DNA of 64,000 bases from assembly GCF_020179605.1 (NCBI RefSeq), contig NZ_JAINZO010000002.1, forward strand, positions 930,001-994,000, written 5' to 3'. This DNA is from Geomonas agri (GTDB lineage: Bacteria; Desulfobacterota; Desulfuromonadia; Geobacterales; Geobacteraceae). A program made the translations under genes and the position numbers. Each line of letters opens with the position of its first letter. Position 1 is the stretch's first letter. Below are positions 1-9,154 of the stretch, piece after piece. Below the pieces are notes generated by a model, which was given only the letters and a program-made list of their open reading frames with translations, ran no database searches and was not told the DNA's origin.

Positions 1-2398
1 CGTGCTCGGCGTTTAGTCCCGCCAGTCGGCTCTCGTTCCACAGCACCGACCAGTAATCGTTGTTGGAAGCAACGGACAGGAAGGGAATCCTTGATCCAGG
101 TCCTGCGACACCCGAGCACTGGAGCAGCAGCATGTCTGGCACGGCCATGGGGTTAAGCATCCCGGCCGCGGGACACCTGTTTGAACTGGAGATGGCTTCC
201 CATAGGACTTCCTGGGCATTCACCATCCACGCCAGCTTTAGGGGGTGGTACGGGGGGAGCAGGATCGCGTCTGGGTTTTTGGAAAGGACTGCTTCACTTT
301 CGCATGGGACGACGAGAACCGTGTCGAACCAGGTTGCCTCGGAGGGGGCCCTTTCTAGCCACTCGATGTAGGCGGCCAGGTAGTTAACTATCAGGTCACG
401 GAAAATGGGGAGCTCGACCAGTTCCCCGAGGCGGGCTGTTTCAATGTACCCATTCATGTTACCCAGCAGGAGGGAGTGGATCTTTTCGCGGTACTCTAAA
501 AGGCTTTCCGGTGGATCAAGCTTCTTGGGGCGTATGGTCGTTAGGGAGTTGTACCCCGACATGATCGGTAACTCGGTCCATTTGGGTTCTCCCCATGATT
601 GGATCGCGTCATACCCCATGATGACGGGGTTGTAGGAATCCCTCGAACGCAGTGCCCAGAACTGGAACTCGTGGACGAGCCGCGGTCGCACGTCAACGCA
701 GACGTTTGAATTTGCCTGGTTCAAGGCTATGAGCCTCTCGAACTCGCTTGCGACCCCCCTGGTTTCACCTTCCCTGATCTGGAGGATGATTGAATAGCTT
801 GCCTTGCCCCCACTGGGAAGGAGGAACTGGGTGACCAGGGTGCCAGCGTCCACTGCGTCGAAGCCGGCTAGTATCGAGTTCGCCCGGGGTTCGAAGTTAA
901 CGGTCGAATATTCAGTGCCTGATTCTGGTATGAACTGGCCACTTACTGGGGGAGTAATTAGGCTCGAATGGTAAAGTGCTATCTCGTAGCGTGCTCCCTG
1001 CGAAAATCCCGGGATGATGCACTCGTATTCCTTATCCTCTGCCCTGCCGGCCTTCTTTTGTTTGAAGGTTAGTACGTGTGCAGAACCGACGAGTTGCAAG
1101 ACGACCCCGGCAGCGTACCTATCGAGGCTTATTATCTTGACTGCACATGCGCCGCCTGACCCGGCTTTGAAGGAGTAGCTGGCCGGCGACGTGTGGTTAG
1201 CCACGGAATTGTCGGTCCAGGCAAACGGCGCGGCATGGGCCAAGGTGGTATTGCTGCTATTTTTCTTCTCGTAGGTAACCTCGAATGGAACCGGGTCTGT
1301 GGCCGGCGGCGTTACCCGGAATTCGGGCGAGCTAAGGACTACTTGTACCTCGCCCTCGCCGGAATTAATCAACCTGTTCGCCACCTCGACTCTCGTCGGT
1401 CGGCTTTCTGGCGGGGGAGGAGTGTCGGGTTGTCCGAGCAGCTTGCCCCATGTCCTGCAATCAAGGGTAACCCACCAATGAGGCAGGTTCTCGGGGGACT
1501 TGCAGGTCCTGAATGGCGAGTAATAGTAGCGGGGCGCCTCGTTGAACTCAGGCGAGTTACGGACTGCTTTCTCGAGGTGGCATTCAAATCCCTCGATCGC
1601 TGCCATGACGCTCGATCTTTCCTCGATCAGGTCTAGATCGTTGGCCCGTTCCCTCAATTCCGTGAAGAAACGTTTTTTCCCCTTTTCTACCAGAGCCGTT
1701 GCGATCCTGGCCAGGGTATCGCCGGACTCTTTCCGGTTTAGGGGACTTCCGCCCGGGTTTGGCATCCCGCATGCTGCAAGGAACAGGAGGTCTTTACTGG
1801 GGCTTGAAAGGTTGATGTTGACTAGGGAATGTATTGTTTGCCATGGCCGGGTCCTTTCCCCGGAGGAATCGAGGATAGCCCCGGCCAGGCGGATAGACTC
1901 GTTGCAGAGGTCCTTGGAAACACCGCTGGGGAGGTCTATACTCTCGATGATCGGCCCGAGCAACCTCTGCATGAATGCCGAGTCCTGCCAATCGCTGTTG
2001 CCCCCCCCCTTGGTGTCTACCCCGAAGGTGGTCGACGAGGAATTTAGCGAGAGGTTCAGGCTTGCCCGGGGCGGGACAAGCGTCAGGAGGTACTTGAGGT
2101 CGTTCTTGTTGCGCAGGTCGACGAGCATGGAGTCGTTGCATTTGCCCCCGGCTTCCCCTGGGTTTGCGCAGGGACCTTCCACCGCAAGGTAAACGGGAAC
2201 CCGCACTGGATTCCCCGCGATGGTGATGGTAACACCTCCATTTTTCATCAACTCGCGATGTAGCGCCTCCATGATTTCGTAAGGGGGACCAACGAACGCG
2301 GGGCGGCATCCCCCCGGTGTTCCCCTCAGGAGCTCCTCCAGCTCTCTTAACACCGCTTCCTTTAGCCTGGTAACCAATTTGTCCACAATTCCCCTCAC
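1..2398 (-). CDS. Large defence-operon protein, possible DptH/HerA-type translocase N-terminal part (3' end off the window)
   Basis: A reading frame opens at a GTG at 2398 and stays open to base 1, giving at least 799 codons; the C-terminus lies beyond the left edge. The GTG overlaps the stop of the upstream 494-aa gene (GTGA), so translation is probably coupled. No P-loop is visible in this part. Near residue 720 there is a PYHPLKLAW stretch that reminds me of the HPLR motif of very large DptH/HerA-type DNA translocases of restriction modules; that likeness is from memory and is inference. If right, the motor domain should follow in the unseen C-terminal half. Placement after a P-loop ATPase and an unknown mid-size protein mimics the F-G-H order of phosphorothioation-dependent restriction. 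A run of nine G on the coding strand (C at 2001-2009) lies inside the gene and is a possible slippage site. Confidence 0.6.
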   Translation of the reverse strand, partial: MRGIVDKLVTRLKEAVLRELEELLRGTPGGCRPAFVGPPYEIMEALHRELMKNGGVTITIAGNPVRVPVYLAVEGPCANPGEAGGKCNDSMLVDLRNKNDLKYLLTLVPPRASLNLSLNSSSTTFGVDTKGGGNSDWQDSAFMQRLLGPIIESIDLPSGVSKDLCNESIRLAGAILDSSGERTRPWQTIHSLVNINLSSPSKDLLFLAACGMPNPGGSPLNRKESGDTLARIATALVEKGKKRFFTELRERANDLDLIEERSSVMAAIEGFECHLEKAVRNSPEFNEAPRYYYSPFRTCKSPENLPHWWVTLDCRTWGKLLGQPDTPPPPESRPTRVEVANRLINSGEGEVQVVLSSPEFRVTPPATDPVPFEVTYEKKNSSNTTLAHAAPFAWTDNSVANHTSPASYSFKAGSGGACAVKIISLDRYAAGVVLQLVGSAHVLTFKQKKAGRAEDKEYECIIPGFSQGARYEIALYHSSLITPPVSGQFIPESGTEYSTVNFEPRANSILAGFDAVDAGTLVTQFLLPSGGKASYSIILQIREGETRGVASEFERLIALNQANSNVCVDVRPRLVHEFQFWALRSRDSYNPVIMGYDAIQSWGEPKWTELPIMSGYNSLTTIRPKKLDPPESLLEYREKIHSLLLGNMNGYIETARLGELVELPIFRDLIVNYLAAYIEWLERAPSEATWFDTVLVVPCESEAVLSKNPDAILLPPYHPLKLAWMVNAQEVLWEAISSSNRCPAAGMLNPMAVPDMLLLQCSGVAGPGSRIPFLSVASNNDYWSVLWNESRLAGLNAEH

Positions 2399-3879
2399 GC
2401 CGTAAACGGATCAATTAATATCATGCCACCTTCGGCGTCCGGGCTGTCGATGACTAGTCCAAGCCGTCTCATGCTGTTTCCGAGGCCGTTCCATGCAAGG
2501 TCACTGGCCCGGGTGGTTACGCCGAACTGGTTGAGGAATCGGCAGAAGTCCTCAACGGTCCTCGAGGCCCTGTGGGTGTTGCAACATGAAGACACCATTG
2601 CCATGAGGGCCACGGGCCCGCCTGAAACGACCCACGAGGCGTTTCTTTGGGGGCCGGTTTTTTTTACCCAGTAGCCCTGATCGTAATTCAGTTCGTCCTC
2701 TGCCACTGACTGCCTCTGCCCGAGGGTGTATCTGAAAAAATATTTAACGTTCGACGTGATGCCGTGGGTGCACTCGAGAAGTCTCGGGTTACGTTCGAGC
2801 GCCTCGTCGTGCACGTCTCTTACCATTCGGAGGTCGAGTTTTTCGCGCCCATCGTAAATTGCCTGTCCCAGGTTTTTTATGCCCGTGGGGCTCTTCAGGT
2901 CGATGTTCTCCATGCCAAGGGTTTCGCTCACGTGGTGGAGGACGAGGTTTACACCTAGCCTTCCTGTTATGTAATCACGCGTTATTGAGTGGATCAGGGG
3001 GTCGATTCTTTCCCCGTATGGCCAGTAGGTGTCACTCGACTTGAACAGCTGCTTTCCGTCCCAGTGCTGGCTTGGCGGTTCCTCGAAGCAGTTGACGAGA
3101 AATTCCCACAGCTCGAGGTTGGCCTTGCAAATCCATGCAACGTGCGATGCACAGGATATGCGCAGTAGGGCCTCGAACAGGCTAATCCACTGCCTTCGGG
3201 TCAGTTTCGGCTTGAGACTCAGGACCCCTGGAAGTGCTCGTACGAGTGCCTCAGAGGGGCTGCCGGAAATCCTCCATTCTGCCCATCGAATCCCGGGCAT
3301 AATGGGTACAAATGGTTTCTGCTCCCACCCTGGCAATTTATCGTCCGGGTGCACGCAGTTTTTGAAGCACTCGGAGACGAATCTTGCCCAGGGGTCCTGG
3401 TTGTCACCGGTGCTAAGGGCCCTAAATAGTGAATCCCAGCAGACCTTCTCATGGCTACCTTGGGAGCCGCATTCTAGCATGCTCAAGACGAGGTTACCGG
3501 GATTCCAGGGATTCCCTTGTTGCCTGGCGGTATTGCTGTAAAGGCAGGCCTCGGGCACCAGCGGGGTAATGGAGGGAAGGAGTTGCCTTTGCTGGCCAGG
3601 TTGGCGAGGGCTCGCGAGCCCCACGCTGATAATCCTCTTCCAGGTGCTGGGAGTTATCTTGCCGCTGTACGGTATTGCTTCAGATTCCAGGCGGCCCTTG
3701 AAATCCTTTCCCCAAGCGGTGACGTCGCTCTCGCTTGCCCTGTACCCGATGGCGCGGTACAGCGCCGCGGTCATTACTTCTCCCGTTGCAAATTCGGGTG
3801 CCGGGTACAGGTGGAACAGAGTCCTCTGGTACTCCGCTCGGTCCTTGAATGGTTCGTCTTTGAATTCGCTTACGGACAT
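2395..3879 (-). CDS. Uncharacterised 494-aa protein of the defence operon
   Basis: I do not recognise this protein. It is 494 residues, soluble by inspection, with no membrane segment, signal peptide or nucleotide-binding loop that I can see; Trp and Cys are frequent. The start ATG at 3879 follows a purine-rich GGGGGGAG and lies 8 nt after the stop of the ATPase gene, and its own stop overlaps the GTG of the next gene. Its position between a P-loop ATPase and a very large protein parallels DptG in the DptF-DptG-DptH restriction trio, but no sequence motif confirms that. It is most likely a structural or adaptor subunit of a multi-protein restriction complex (inference from context only). Confidence 0.75.
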   Translation of the reverse strand: MSVSEFKDEPFKDRAEYQRTLFHLYPAPEFATGEVMTAALYRAIGYRASESDVTAWGKDFKGRLESEAIPYSGKITPSTWKRIISVGLASPRQPGQQRQLLPSITPLVPEACLYSNTARQQGNPWNPGNLVLSMLECGSQGSHEKVCWDSLFRALSTGDNQDPWARFVSECFKNCVHPDDKLPGWEQKPFVPIMPGIRWAEWRISGSPSEALVRALPGVLSLKPKLTRRQWISLFEALLRISCASHVAWICKANLELWEFLVNCFEEPPSQHWDGKQLFKSSDTYWPYGERIDPLIHSITRDYITGRLGVNLVLHHVSETLGMENIDLKSPTGIKNLGQAIYDGREKLDLRMVRDVHDEALERNPRLLECTHGITSNVKYFFRYTLGQRQSVAEDELNYDQGYWVKKTGPQRNASWVVSGGPVALMAMVSSCCNTHRASRTVEDFCRFLNQFGVTTRASDLAWNGLGNSMRRLGLVIDSPDAEGGMILIDPFTA

Positions 3880-3887
3880 CTCCCCCC

Positions 3888-5951
3888 CTATAGCTTTTCC
3901 AGCAAACCGTAAGAGACGTTCAGCACCACGCCCGTGTTCCCTATCACGAGCCTTGCGCTGTCTAGCTCCTGGTTCACGAGGAGGCCGGCAAGCTTTGCGC
4001 GGGCTCCCTCGAGCAAGGCGAGCACCTCGCTGGGCAAGCAGCCCTCGTGAAGGCAGTTTTTGACGGAATACAGGGCCTCGAAAATCCCGAACGTGATCGG
4101 GATGCTGTAGTTGCCGCCGTCCAGCGATAGGTAAGGGATGAACGTCCTTGGCTTTGACGCATCCTGCACGGCAGGCACTACCTTTACATTGATGTTGTCC
4201 GTTTCGAGGCTGATGTCCTTGGCCGGGGGAGGCACGGGTTGCCCGTAGGTCACCTTCAGCGACACCTTGAACCCCGATGGGTTTAGGAGCTTGTTGAAGA
4301 CGTCCCTGACCTTCCCGAGTTTGACCCGGTCATGGATGGCATCGATATACTCTTTGAACATTTCCGATCGCTCGCATGCCCCCGCTTTGACGCCGAGGCT
4401 GCGCTTAGCCAGCCTGCAGGCGAATCCTCTCATCGTGCCCTTGATGACGGCTGCCTCGTTGATCAGTGTCTTTTTGACGCATTCCTCGTCCAGGCATTTT
4501 TCAGACCGTGCCAGCCATTCGAGTAGCAGGTTTTCTTGCGGCGACAGGAGGCTGTTTACCCTGTTCAATCCCATTTCAACCGAGAAGCTAAAGATTTCCT
4601 CCAGCGAGGCCAGGGTCAACCCGCCCATCGCTACCTCTTGTTTACCCGATGCCTTGGCAGGGTCGAGGAGCTCTATCATGTCGCCGAGGATCCTTCTCCT
4701 TATGTCGGTGGGTGCTGCGAAAGTCGGATCGTTGAAGATTGAAAAAAATGATTTCGGGGGGTGCGCTACGTTTGCGGTGTCTTTCAAGACTTGCCCGACG
4801 TGCTTGCCTTTGAATAGGTCCTTTGAACGCGGCCAGGCAGGGAAAAGTGAGTGTTGGTACAGCCTCGAAGTCAGTTCGAGTGCGGCCCTAAGCCGTTTGC
4901 TGTCGTCCTCGAGATCCCTTGCCAGTGCTCTCACCCATTCGCATGGGCCGGCATATTCGCCGTTCACGGCGAAATCGCTTTCGTGCCCAACTACAATGTT
5001 TGCTACGAGCGAAAACAGGTCCCTGAATGCCCATCTTTTCCCGGAGCCAAGCTCGTAGCACCTCAAGATTCCCAGCAGGTGATCGAGAGGTTTTTCCTCG
5101 CGGAGTGACTCCTGGTTGGCCTTGAAGGGACAGTACTTGGCCGCAGGGCAATTGGAATGATCTGCCCACTTTTCGGCTGCAAGCGCTGACATGAAGATGG
5201 CGTGGGCAGGGGAGTGGCTATCCTCGTCGAGAGTCGGCTCGAGCAGGCTTTCCACGTCCATGGGCCATACGCCGACATCGGGGTATCCTTCCAGGGGCCA
5301 GCAACTTGGTTGCCTTGGGCTCATGGTTACAGCGGAGGTTATCTTCTCTAGCAGGGGAATCACTTGCTCGCTGCCGGGAAGGTTCGCGTAGGATTTGGAC
5401 AGGGCATGCGCAAGTATTCCCCTGTTCACGCACGCAATGTAAACCCTGCTGGAACTTGGCCCGGCGAGGCCGGCCAGTTCCTCGATAAACAGCTCTTCCG
5501 GTGGAACTAGGTGCCCCTCTGGCTGTGCCGAAGACGTCGCATCCTGCACGATATCAAAATACTCGAAGGGAGGTGGGAGCTTGCCCAGAGGCAGGCTTGA
5601 CGCGCTCACGGTTACTTTCCGGGCGCTGAAGCCTGTTGGTAGGGGGAGTAGCCTTTGCACCTCCCTCACGAGGTCCCCATCGATCTCGAGAGCAGCGTCG
5701 ATACTCCTGATCACGTGTTCTAGGACCTCTGTTTTACCGTTCCCCGGCCCCCCCACTAGAAGTATCGTTCGAGGGACCTTCTTGCCTGCTAGGAGGTCGT
5801 GGGTCCAACTTTCTAGCTTGCGGACTAGCCGGGTTTTAATTAGTTCTCCGGTGGGCTTGCCTGACTCGGCCGAGAAAAGTTTGCTTACTCCACCTTCCCT
5901 GTGGCCACCCCAAGCCAGTAGCCCCTCTGGGTACTTGATTTCCATGCGCAT
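3888..5951 (-). CDS. P-loop ATPase of the defence operon (DptF-like by context)
   Basis: A 687-aa protein with a Walker A motif GGPGNGKT near residues 67-74, after a short N-terminal segment, so it is a P-loop NTPase of AAA/STAND type. A likely hydrophobic Walker B/sensor region, VYIACVNRG, follows about 110 residues later. A small Cys cluster (NCPAAKYCPF) sits mid-protein and could bind zinc. The C-terminal third has alternating hydrophobic and charged stretches and no recognised domain. Two start codons are possible, ATG at 5951 and ATG at 5945; the GAGG upstream fits the second slightly better. It follows the methyltransferase gene by 29 nt and precedes the 494-aa gene by 8 nt, so it is co-transcribed. 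Energy-coupling subunit of a restriction or translocation complex is my inference; DptF and the ATPase of helicase-methylase-ATPase systems are candidates for relatives. Confidence 0.75.
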   Translation of the reverse strand: MRMEIKYPEGLLAWGGHREGGVSKLFSAESGKPTGELIKTRLVRKLESWTHDLLAGKKVPRTILLVGGPGNGKTEVLEHVIRSIDAALEIDGDLVREVQRLLPLPTGFSARKVTVSASSLPLGKLPPPFEYFDIVQDATSSAQPEGHLVPPEELFIEELAGLAGPSSSRVYIACVNRGILAHALSKSYANLPGSEQVIPLLEKITSAVTMSPRQPSCWPLEGYPDVGVWPMDVESLLEPTLDEDSHSPAHAIFMSALAAEKWADHSNCPAAKYCPFKANQESLREEKPLDHLLGILRCYELGSGKRWAFRDLFSLVANIVVGHESDFAVNGEYAGPCEWVRALARDLEDDSKRLRAALELTSRLYQHSLFPAWPRSKDLFKGKHVGQVLKDTANVAHPPKSFFSIFNDPTFAAPTDIRRRILGDMIELLDPAKASGKQEVAMGGLTLASLEEIFSFSVEMGLNRVNSLLSPQENLLLEWLARSEKCLDEECVKKTLINEAAVIKGTMRGFACRLAKRSLGVKAGACERSEMFKEYIDAIHDRVKLGKVRDVFNKLLNPSGFKVSLKVTYGQPVPPPAKDISLETDNINVKVVPAVQDASKPRTFIPYLSLDGGNYSIPITFGIFEALYSVKNCLHEGCLPSEVLALLEGARAKLAGLLVNQELDSARLVIGNTGVVLNVSYGLLEKL

Positions 5952-5980
5952 GCCTCGAGATAAAGTTGGTCGGAAAAACC

Positions 5981-7348
5981 CTACGGCCGTCCCTTGTTGG
6001 ACTCGGCAGCCTGAAGAAGCTCGCTTAGTCGCGTCCCGATTGCCTTTGCAAGCAGCGGTGGTACCGCGTTACCGACTTGGGAATATTGGGGGACCTCGTT
6101 CTTTCTTTGCTTCCCGCCGGTTGTTACTTTGCCCATGAATTCAAAATTGTCGGGAAATGACTGGATTCTTGCCATTTCCCTCACCGTGAGCACCCTTGGG
6201 AATTTGTAGTGGATGTAATCGTCGGGTATTGTCATCATCGTTCGCGAGGCCTTGTCACCGTCAAGGAGAATCTGGCTATGCTTCTTGGTGGCGATTCGAT
6301 TTATGGCACGTTCGAGTGATGGTTTGCTAGGGATATAGGTACCGTCTGGCATCACTATGGGCTTCCCGGTCTTCCTTAAAATGGACACCACCGAGCTGAT
6401 GCTCTCGGGAGTCGAAATGCTGTTGGCTATGTTGACGCTGGCTATCTTCCTTATTTCGTGCAGGAATTTGAATCTGAAGGTCGTCTCGTCCCCGTGTCTT
6501 CGACGTTCATGGTTCAGGATAACGGTCTGGTTTCCCTTCATGAGCTGTGAGTAGCTGCTCCTCTTTTTAGTGTACCCGTGATCGTCGATGTCGATTAGGG
6601 CACGTTTCAAGCGCACGGCCTGTTCGCTGTGGATGGGAATTGGGGCTAGGGTGGGAATTGCATCCCTGTCCAGTTTGTTCAGGAAGTCTGACCGCCAGAT
6701 TTGGGCCTCGTGTTTACTGTCCACGTGCTTTAAGCAGAGTTTGTCGGCGAGGTCTTTCCTTATCCCAATTACCACTATCCGCTGCCTTCCCTGTGGCACG
6801 CCGTAATGGTATGCGTTTAGGCAAGTGCGGGTAATACTGTAATGCTCCTGGAAAAAGCCACACACCGTGTCCAGCGGGGTATCCTTCTTGTATTTCCTGA
6901 AGTTAAGGCTGATCCCAATTACGTTTTCCATGACGAACGCTTTTGGCAGGATAGCCTCTACGATCTCGAAGAACTTGTATGGGTAGCTATTCCGGATGTC
7001 ATCCGGGTTACGCTTGCCGACGGTTGAAAACCCCTGGCAGGGTGGTCCACCAGCCACCAGATCGATTTCCCTGCGACGGAGGTCACCTAGGAGAGGCTGG
7101 TCCGAGTGGATCTTTTCGATGTCTCCGATGTACAGGCCGGCTTCTACCATGGCGTTCTTGTCCAGTTCGATGTAGTCGGCCCAAGGGACAGGACTATTCA
7201 CTTTTTTAGCTACAATGTTGTGGTAATAGGTTTGTGCAGCCATCGGGGATCGTTCAACAGCGAGAACATGCTCGAATCCAGCTTCGGTTAAACCAAGGGA
7301 AAAGCCACCGCAACCTGCAAACAAATCGACGAATTTAAACTTTTTCAT
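5981..7348 (-). CDS. DNA (cytosine-5-)-methyltransferase
   Basis: A complete 455-aa C5-cytosine methyltransferase of the Dcm family. Motif I is FAGCGGFSLG at residues 10-19, motif IV with the catalytic cysteine is GGPPCQGFS near 100, motif VI is MENV, motif VIII is QGRQRIVVIG, and motif X is QVGNAVPPLLAKAIG near the C-terminus. The enzyme transfers a methyl group from S-adenosylmethionine to cytosine; the target site cannot be read from sequence. In this operon it most likely marks self DNA so that the helicases and nuclease act on unmodified invader DNA, as the methylases of Druantia II and DISARM are thought to do. The AGGAG upstream of the ATG directly abuts the terminal CTAG of the 144-bp MITE, so ribosome binding is set at the edge of that insertion. 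Confidence 0.93.
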   Translation of the reverse strand: MKKFKFVDLFAGCGGFSLGLTEAGFEHVLAVERSPMAAQTYYHNIVAKKVNSPVPWADYIELDKNAMVEAGLYIGDIEKIHSDQPLLGDLRRREIDLVAGGPPCQGFSTVGKRNPDDIRNSYPYKFFEIVEAILPKAFVMENVIGISLNFRKYKKDTPLDTVCGFFQEHYSITRTCLNAYHYGVPQGRQRIVVIGIRKDLADKLCLKHVDSKHEAQIWRSDFLNKLDRDAIPTLAPIPIHSEQAVRLKRALIDIDDHGYTKKRSSYSQLMKGNQTVILNHERRRHGDETTFRFKFLHEIRKIASVNIANSISTPESISSVVSILRKTGKPIVMPDGTYIPSKPSLERAINRIATKKHSQILLDGDKASRTMMTIPDDYIHYKFPRVLTVREMARIQSFPDNFEFMGKVTTGGKQRKNEVPQYSQVGNAVPPLLAKAIGTRLSELLQAAESNKGRP

Positions 7349-7363
7349 TTACTTTTGAATCTC

Positions 7364-7507
7364 CTAGTGTCCTGCTTGGTTAGTCCTTTCCTAAAATATC
7401 AGAAAATTGAAGAACAATAAATCTAATAATTTCAACTTGTTATGATTCTATAAGAGGTTAAAAAAGGCCCGAAATTACTGGAGATAATTAACTAGACAGG
7501 ACACTAG
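7364..7507. mobile_element. 144-bp MITE with IS630/mariner-like ends
   Basis: The AT-rich 144-bp segment is bounded by perfect 11-bp inverted repeats, CTAGTGTCCTG at 7364-7374 and CAGGACACTAG at 7497-7507; weaker similarity continues inward (TCC at position 26 of both ends). Ends at CTAG with a TA target duplication are typical of the IS630/Tc1-mariner superfamily. There is no transposase, so it is a non-autonomous element. Its right end contains the TAG stop of the NERD helicase gene and its left end touches the ribosome binding site of the methyltransferase. A related end lies at 43213-43250 with identical internal spacing of TCCAGTAATT. Confidence 0.75.
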
Positions 7508-9150
7508 CACAAAACGACAAGGTGCGAGTTTGCTCTTGAATACGCTACGTACAGCAACGCCCGTGATTTTCCCCGGGGTAAGGTCGATATCTCGGCTACG
7601 ATGACGACCGGGGACTCAAGACCTTTATATGAATGGATGGTCGAACACAAGACAATTCCTTCCCCTCGTGAATGTGGGTCCCACGACAGCTTGAGGCCGC
7701 CTACATCGATGCCAGACTTTAGTACGGACCTGCTTTCTGCATGAGGGGTCAGTATCACGATATCGTTACAGTTGACCTTTTCGGTTTTTACCAGTTTCTT
7801 GAGGACTCGATGAAGGGTATCGACCTCCAAATCTGGCGCTTCGACCTTGATCAGGTCAGGGCTCCTACCCTCGGGCCCCAGCGGGACTGGCAGGGTTTCT
7901 GCCTCGTAAAATTCGTTCACCAGCTCCAGTATTTTCCTGGTATTCCTGCAGTTTTCCTCCAGGACGAAGGGCTCTTGCATTATCGGGAAATCTTGCCTTT
8001 TTTCATAGATTCCCTGGTTGTTGTCGTAGAAGATGTAGAAGAGTCCCTTGCCCGGATCCCTGAGGCATTGCTCGAGGATTGGCCACCACGACGGGTCGAA
8101 GTCCTGCCCCTCGTCCACGATTATGGCGTCGTACCGGGACCCGACCTTGCAGAGCGCTTCTAGCAAGAGGTCCGGGAGCTCGGCGTCGTAGAATTCGTCG
8201 AGTCCCGATTCGTGTCCACTGGGAATGGGGATAGATGCATCCTTGCAGAACGAGGTGCAGAGCTTGTGGAAGGTGAAGACGTCGATCCTGCTGTCGTGGA
8301 CCACGTGGCTCTTGATGAGGCCCGAGAGGCTCTTGTTGTAACATGCTATGAGCACGCGGGATTCGGGGGAAGCACTGCATATCCTCCGTGCTTTCTCTAT
8401 GGCCAGGAAGGTCTTTCCCGAGCCTGCGGGCCCGCTCACCAGGGCCCGCTGGAATCGCTGGAGTAGCGACAGGACCCGGTATTGCGACCTCGTTGCCTCC
8501 ACTATGTTGTGCCTCTCGTCCTCGATTGAGCTTCCGAGTTTCACCGAGAGAGTCCACGACGGTGAAAGGAATGACCGCAGGGCCTCGACGCCGCCCTCTC
8601 CCGGCACGTCGTTACCCCCGCCGAGGCAATTCCTGAAAACCCTCGGCACCGAGGATGCCGTCTGGGCAAGGTCCTGCTTCCCGAGGGTTATCATGTGGAG
8701 GTTATCGGAGATGCCAAGGGCGGCCCCGCTGGTATCGATGTCCGGGAACCAGACCGCGTGGAAGAAAGGGTAATCGAATTTCCTGGTTGTTTTTTCTCTC
8801 TCGGCGAGGTTGCTGATCGCGTACGCGTACTTCTTCCCCTGCTCGTAGGGGTCCTTGATGGGATGTACCCCGTCCTTGGCGTCGGTCGATGACCACTTCC
8901 CGCTGGATGCATCCCGGGTTATGCCCCCTCCCTTTACCTCGATGACGAGCATCCCCTTGTCCGGGTGGATCACCAGGAAATCCAGCTCCCCGTTCTGCAT
9001 CTTGCTACCGTGGTCCGCCTTCAGGTATACCGGCACGCTGTGGAGAACGGTGTATTCGTCCGGGAGCAAGTCTTTTAGCGCGTAAAAGACTTTCCTTTCC
9101 GCGTTGCTGGGAGTCGTGCCCAGAGGCCTGTCGGGATAAATCCTTGCCAT
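7504..9150 (-). CDS. NERD nuclease domain fused to UvrD-like helicase
   Basis: A 548-aa two-domain protein. Residues about 15-130 form a NERD domain, a PD-(D/E)XK-type nuclease fold, with the catalytic pattern GELDFLVIHPDKG...VIEVKGG supplying D, E and K. From about residue 235 comes a superfamily 1 helicase core: Walker A GPAGSGKTF, Walker B IIVDEGQDF, an Arg motif ENCRNT, motif V STIHSYKGLE and motif VI YSRANSHL. It is shorter than full UvrD and lacks the large 1B/2B insertions. The start at 9150 lies 4 nt after the helicase stop, with GAGGAG in the end of that gene as ribosome binding site. Its role is probably unwinding coupled to cleavage of foreign DNA. The stop codon lies within the MITE end. 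Confidence 0.88.
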   Translation of the reverse strand: MARIYPDRPLGTTPSNAERKVFYALKDLLPDEYTVLHSVPVYLKADHGSKMQNGELDFLVIHPDKGMLVIEVKGGGITRDASSGKWSSTDAKDGVHPIKDPYEQGKKYAYAISNLAEREKTTRKFDYPFFHAVWFPDIDTSGAALGISDNLHMITLGKQDLAQTASSVPRVFRNCLGGGNDVPGEGGVEALRSFLSPSWTLSVKLGSSIEDERHNIVEATRSQYRVLSLLQRFQRALVSGPAGSGKTFLAIEKARRICSASPESRVLIACYNKSLSGLIKSHVVHDSRIDVFTFHKLCTSFCKDASIPIPSGHESGLDEFYDAELPDLLLEALCKVGSRYDAIIVDEGQDFDPSWWPILEQCLRDPGKGLFYIFYDNNQGIYEKRQDFPIMQEPFVLEENCRNTRKILELVNEFYEAETLPVPLGPEGRSPDLIKVEAPDLEVDTLHRVLKKLVKTEKVNCNDIVILTPHAESRSVLKSGIDVGGLKLSWDPHSRGEGIVLCSTIHSYKGLESPVVIVAEISTLPRGKSRALLYVAYSRANSHLVVLC

Positions 9151-9154
9151 TTGT

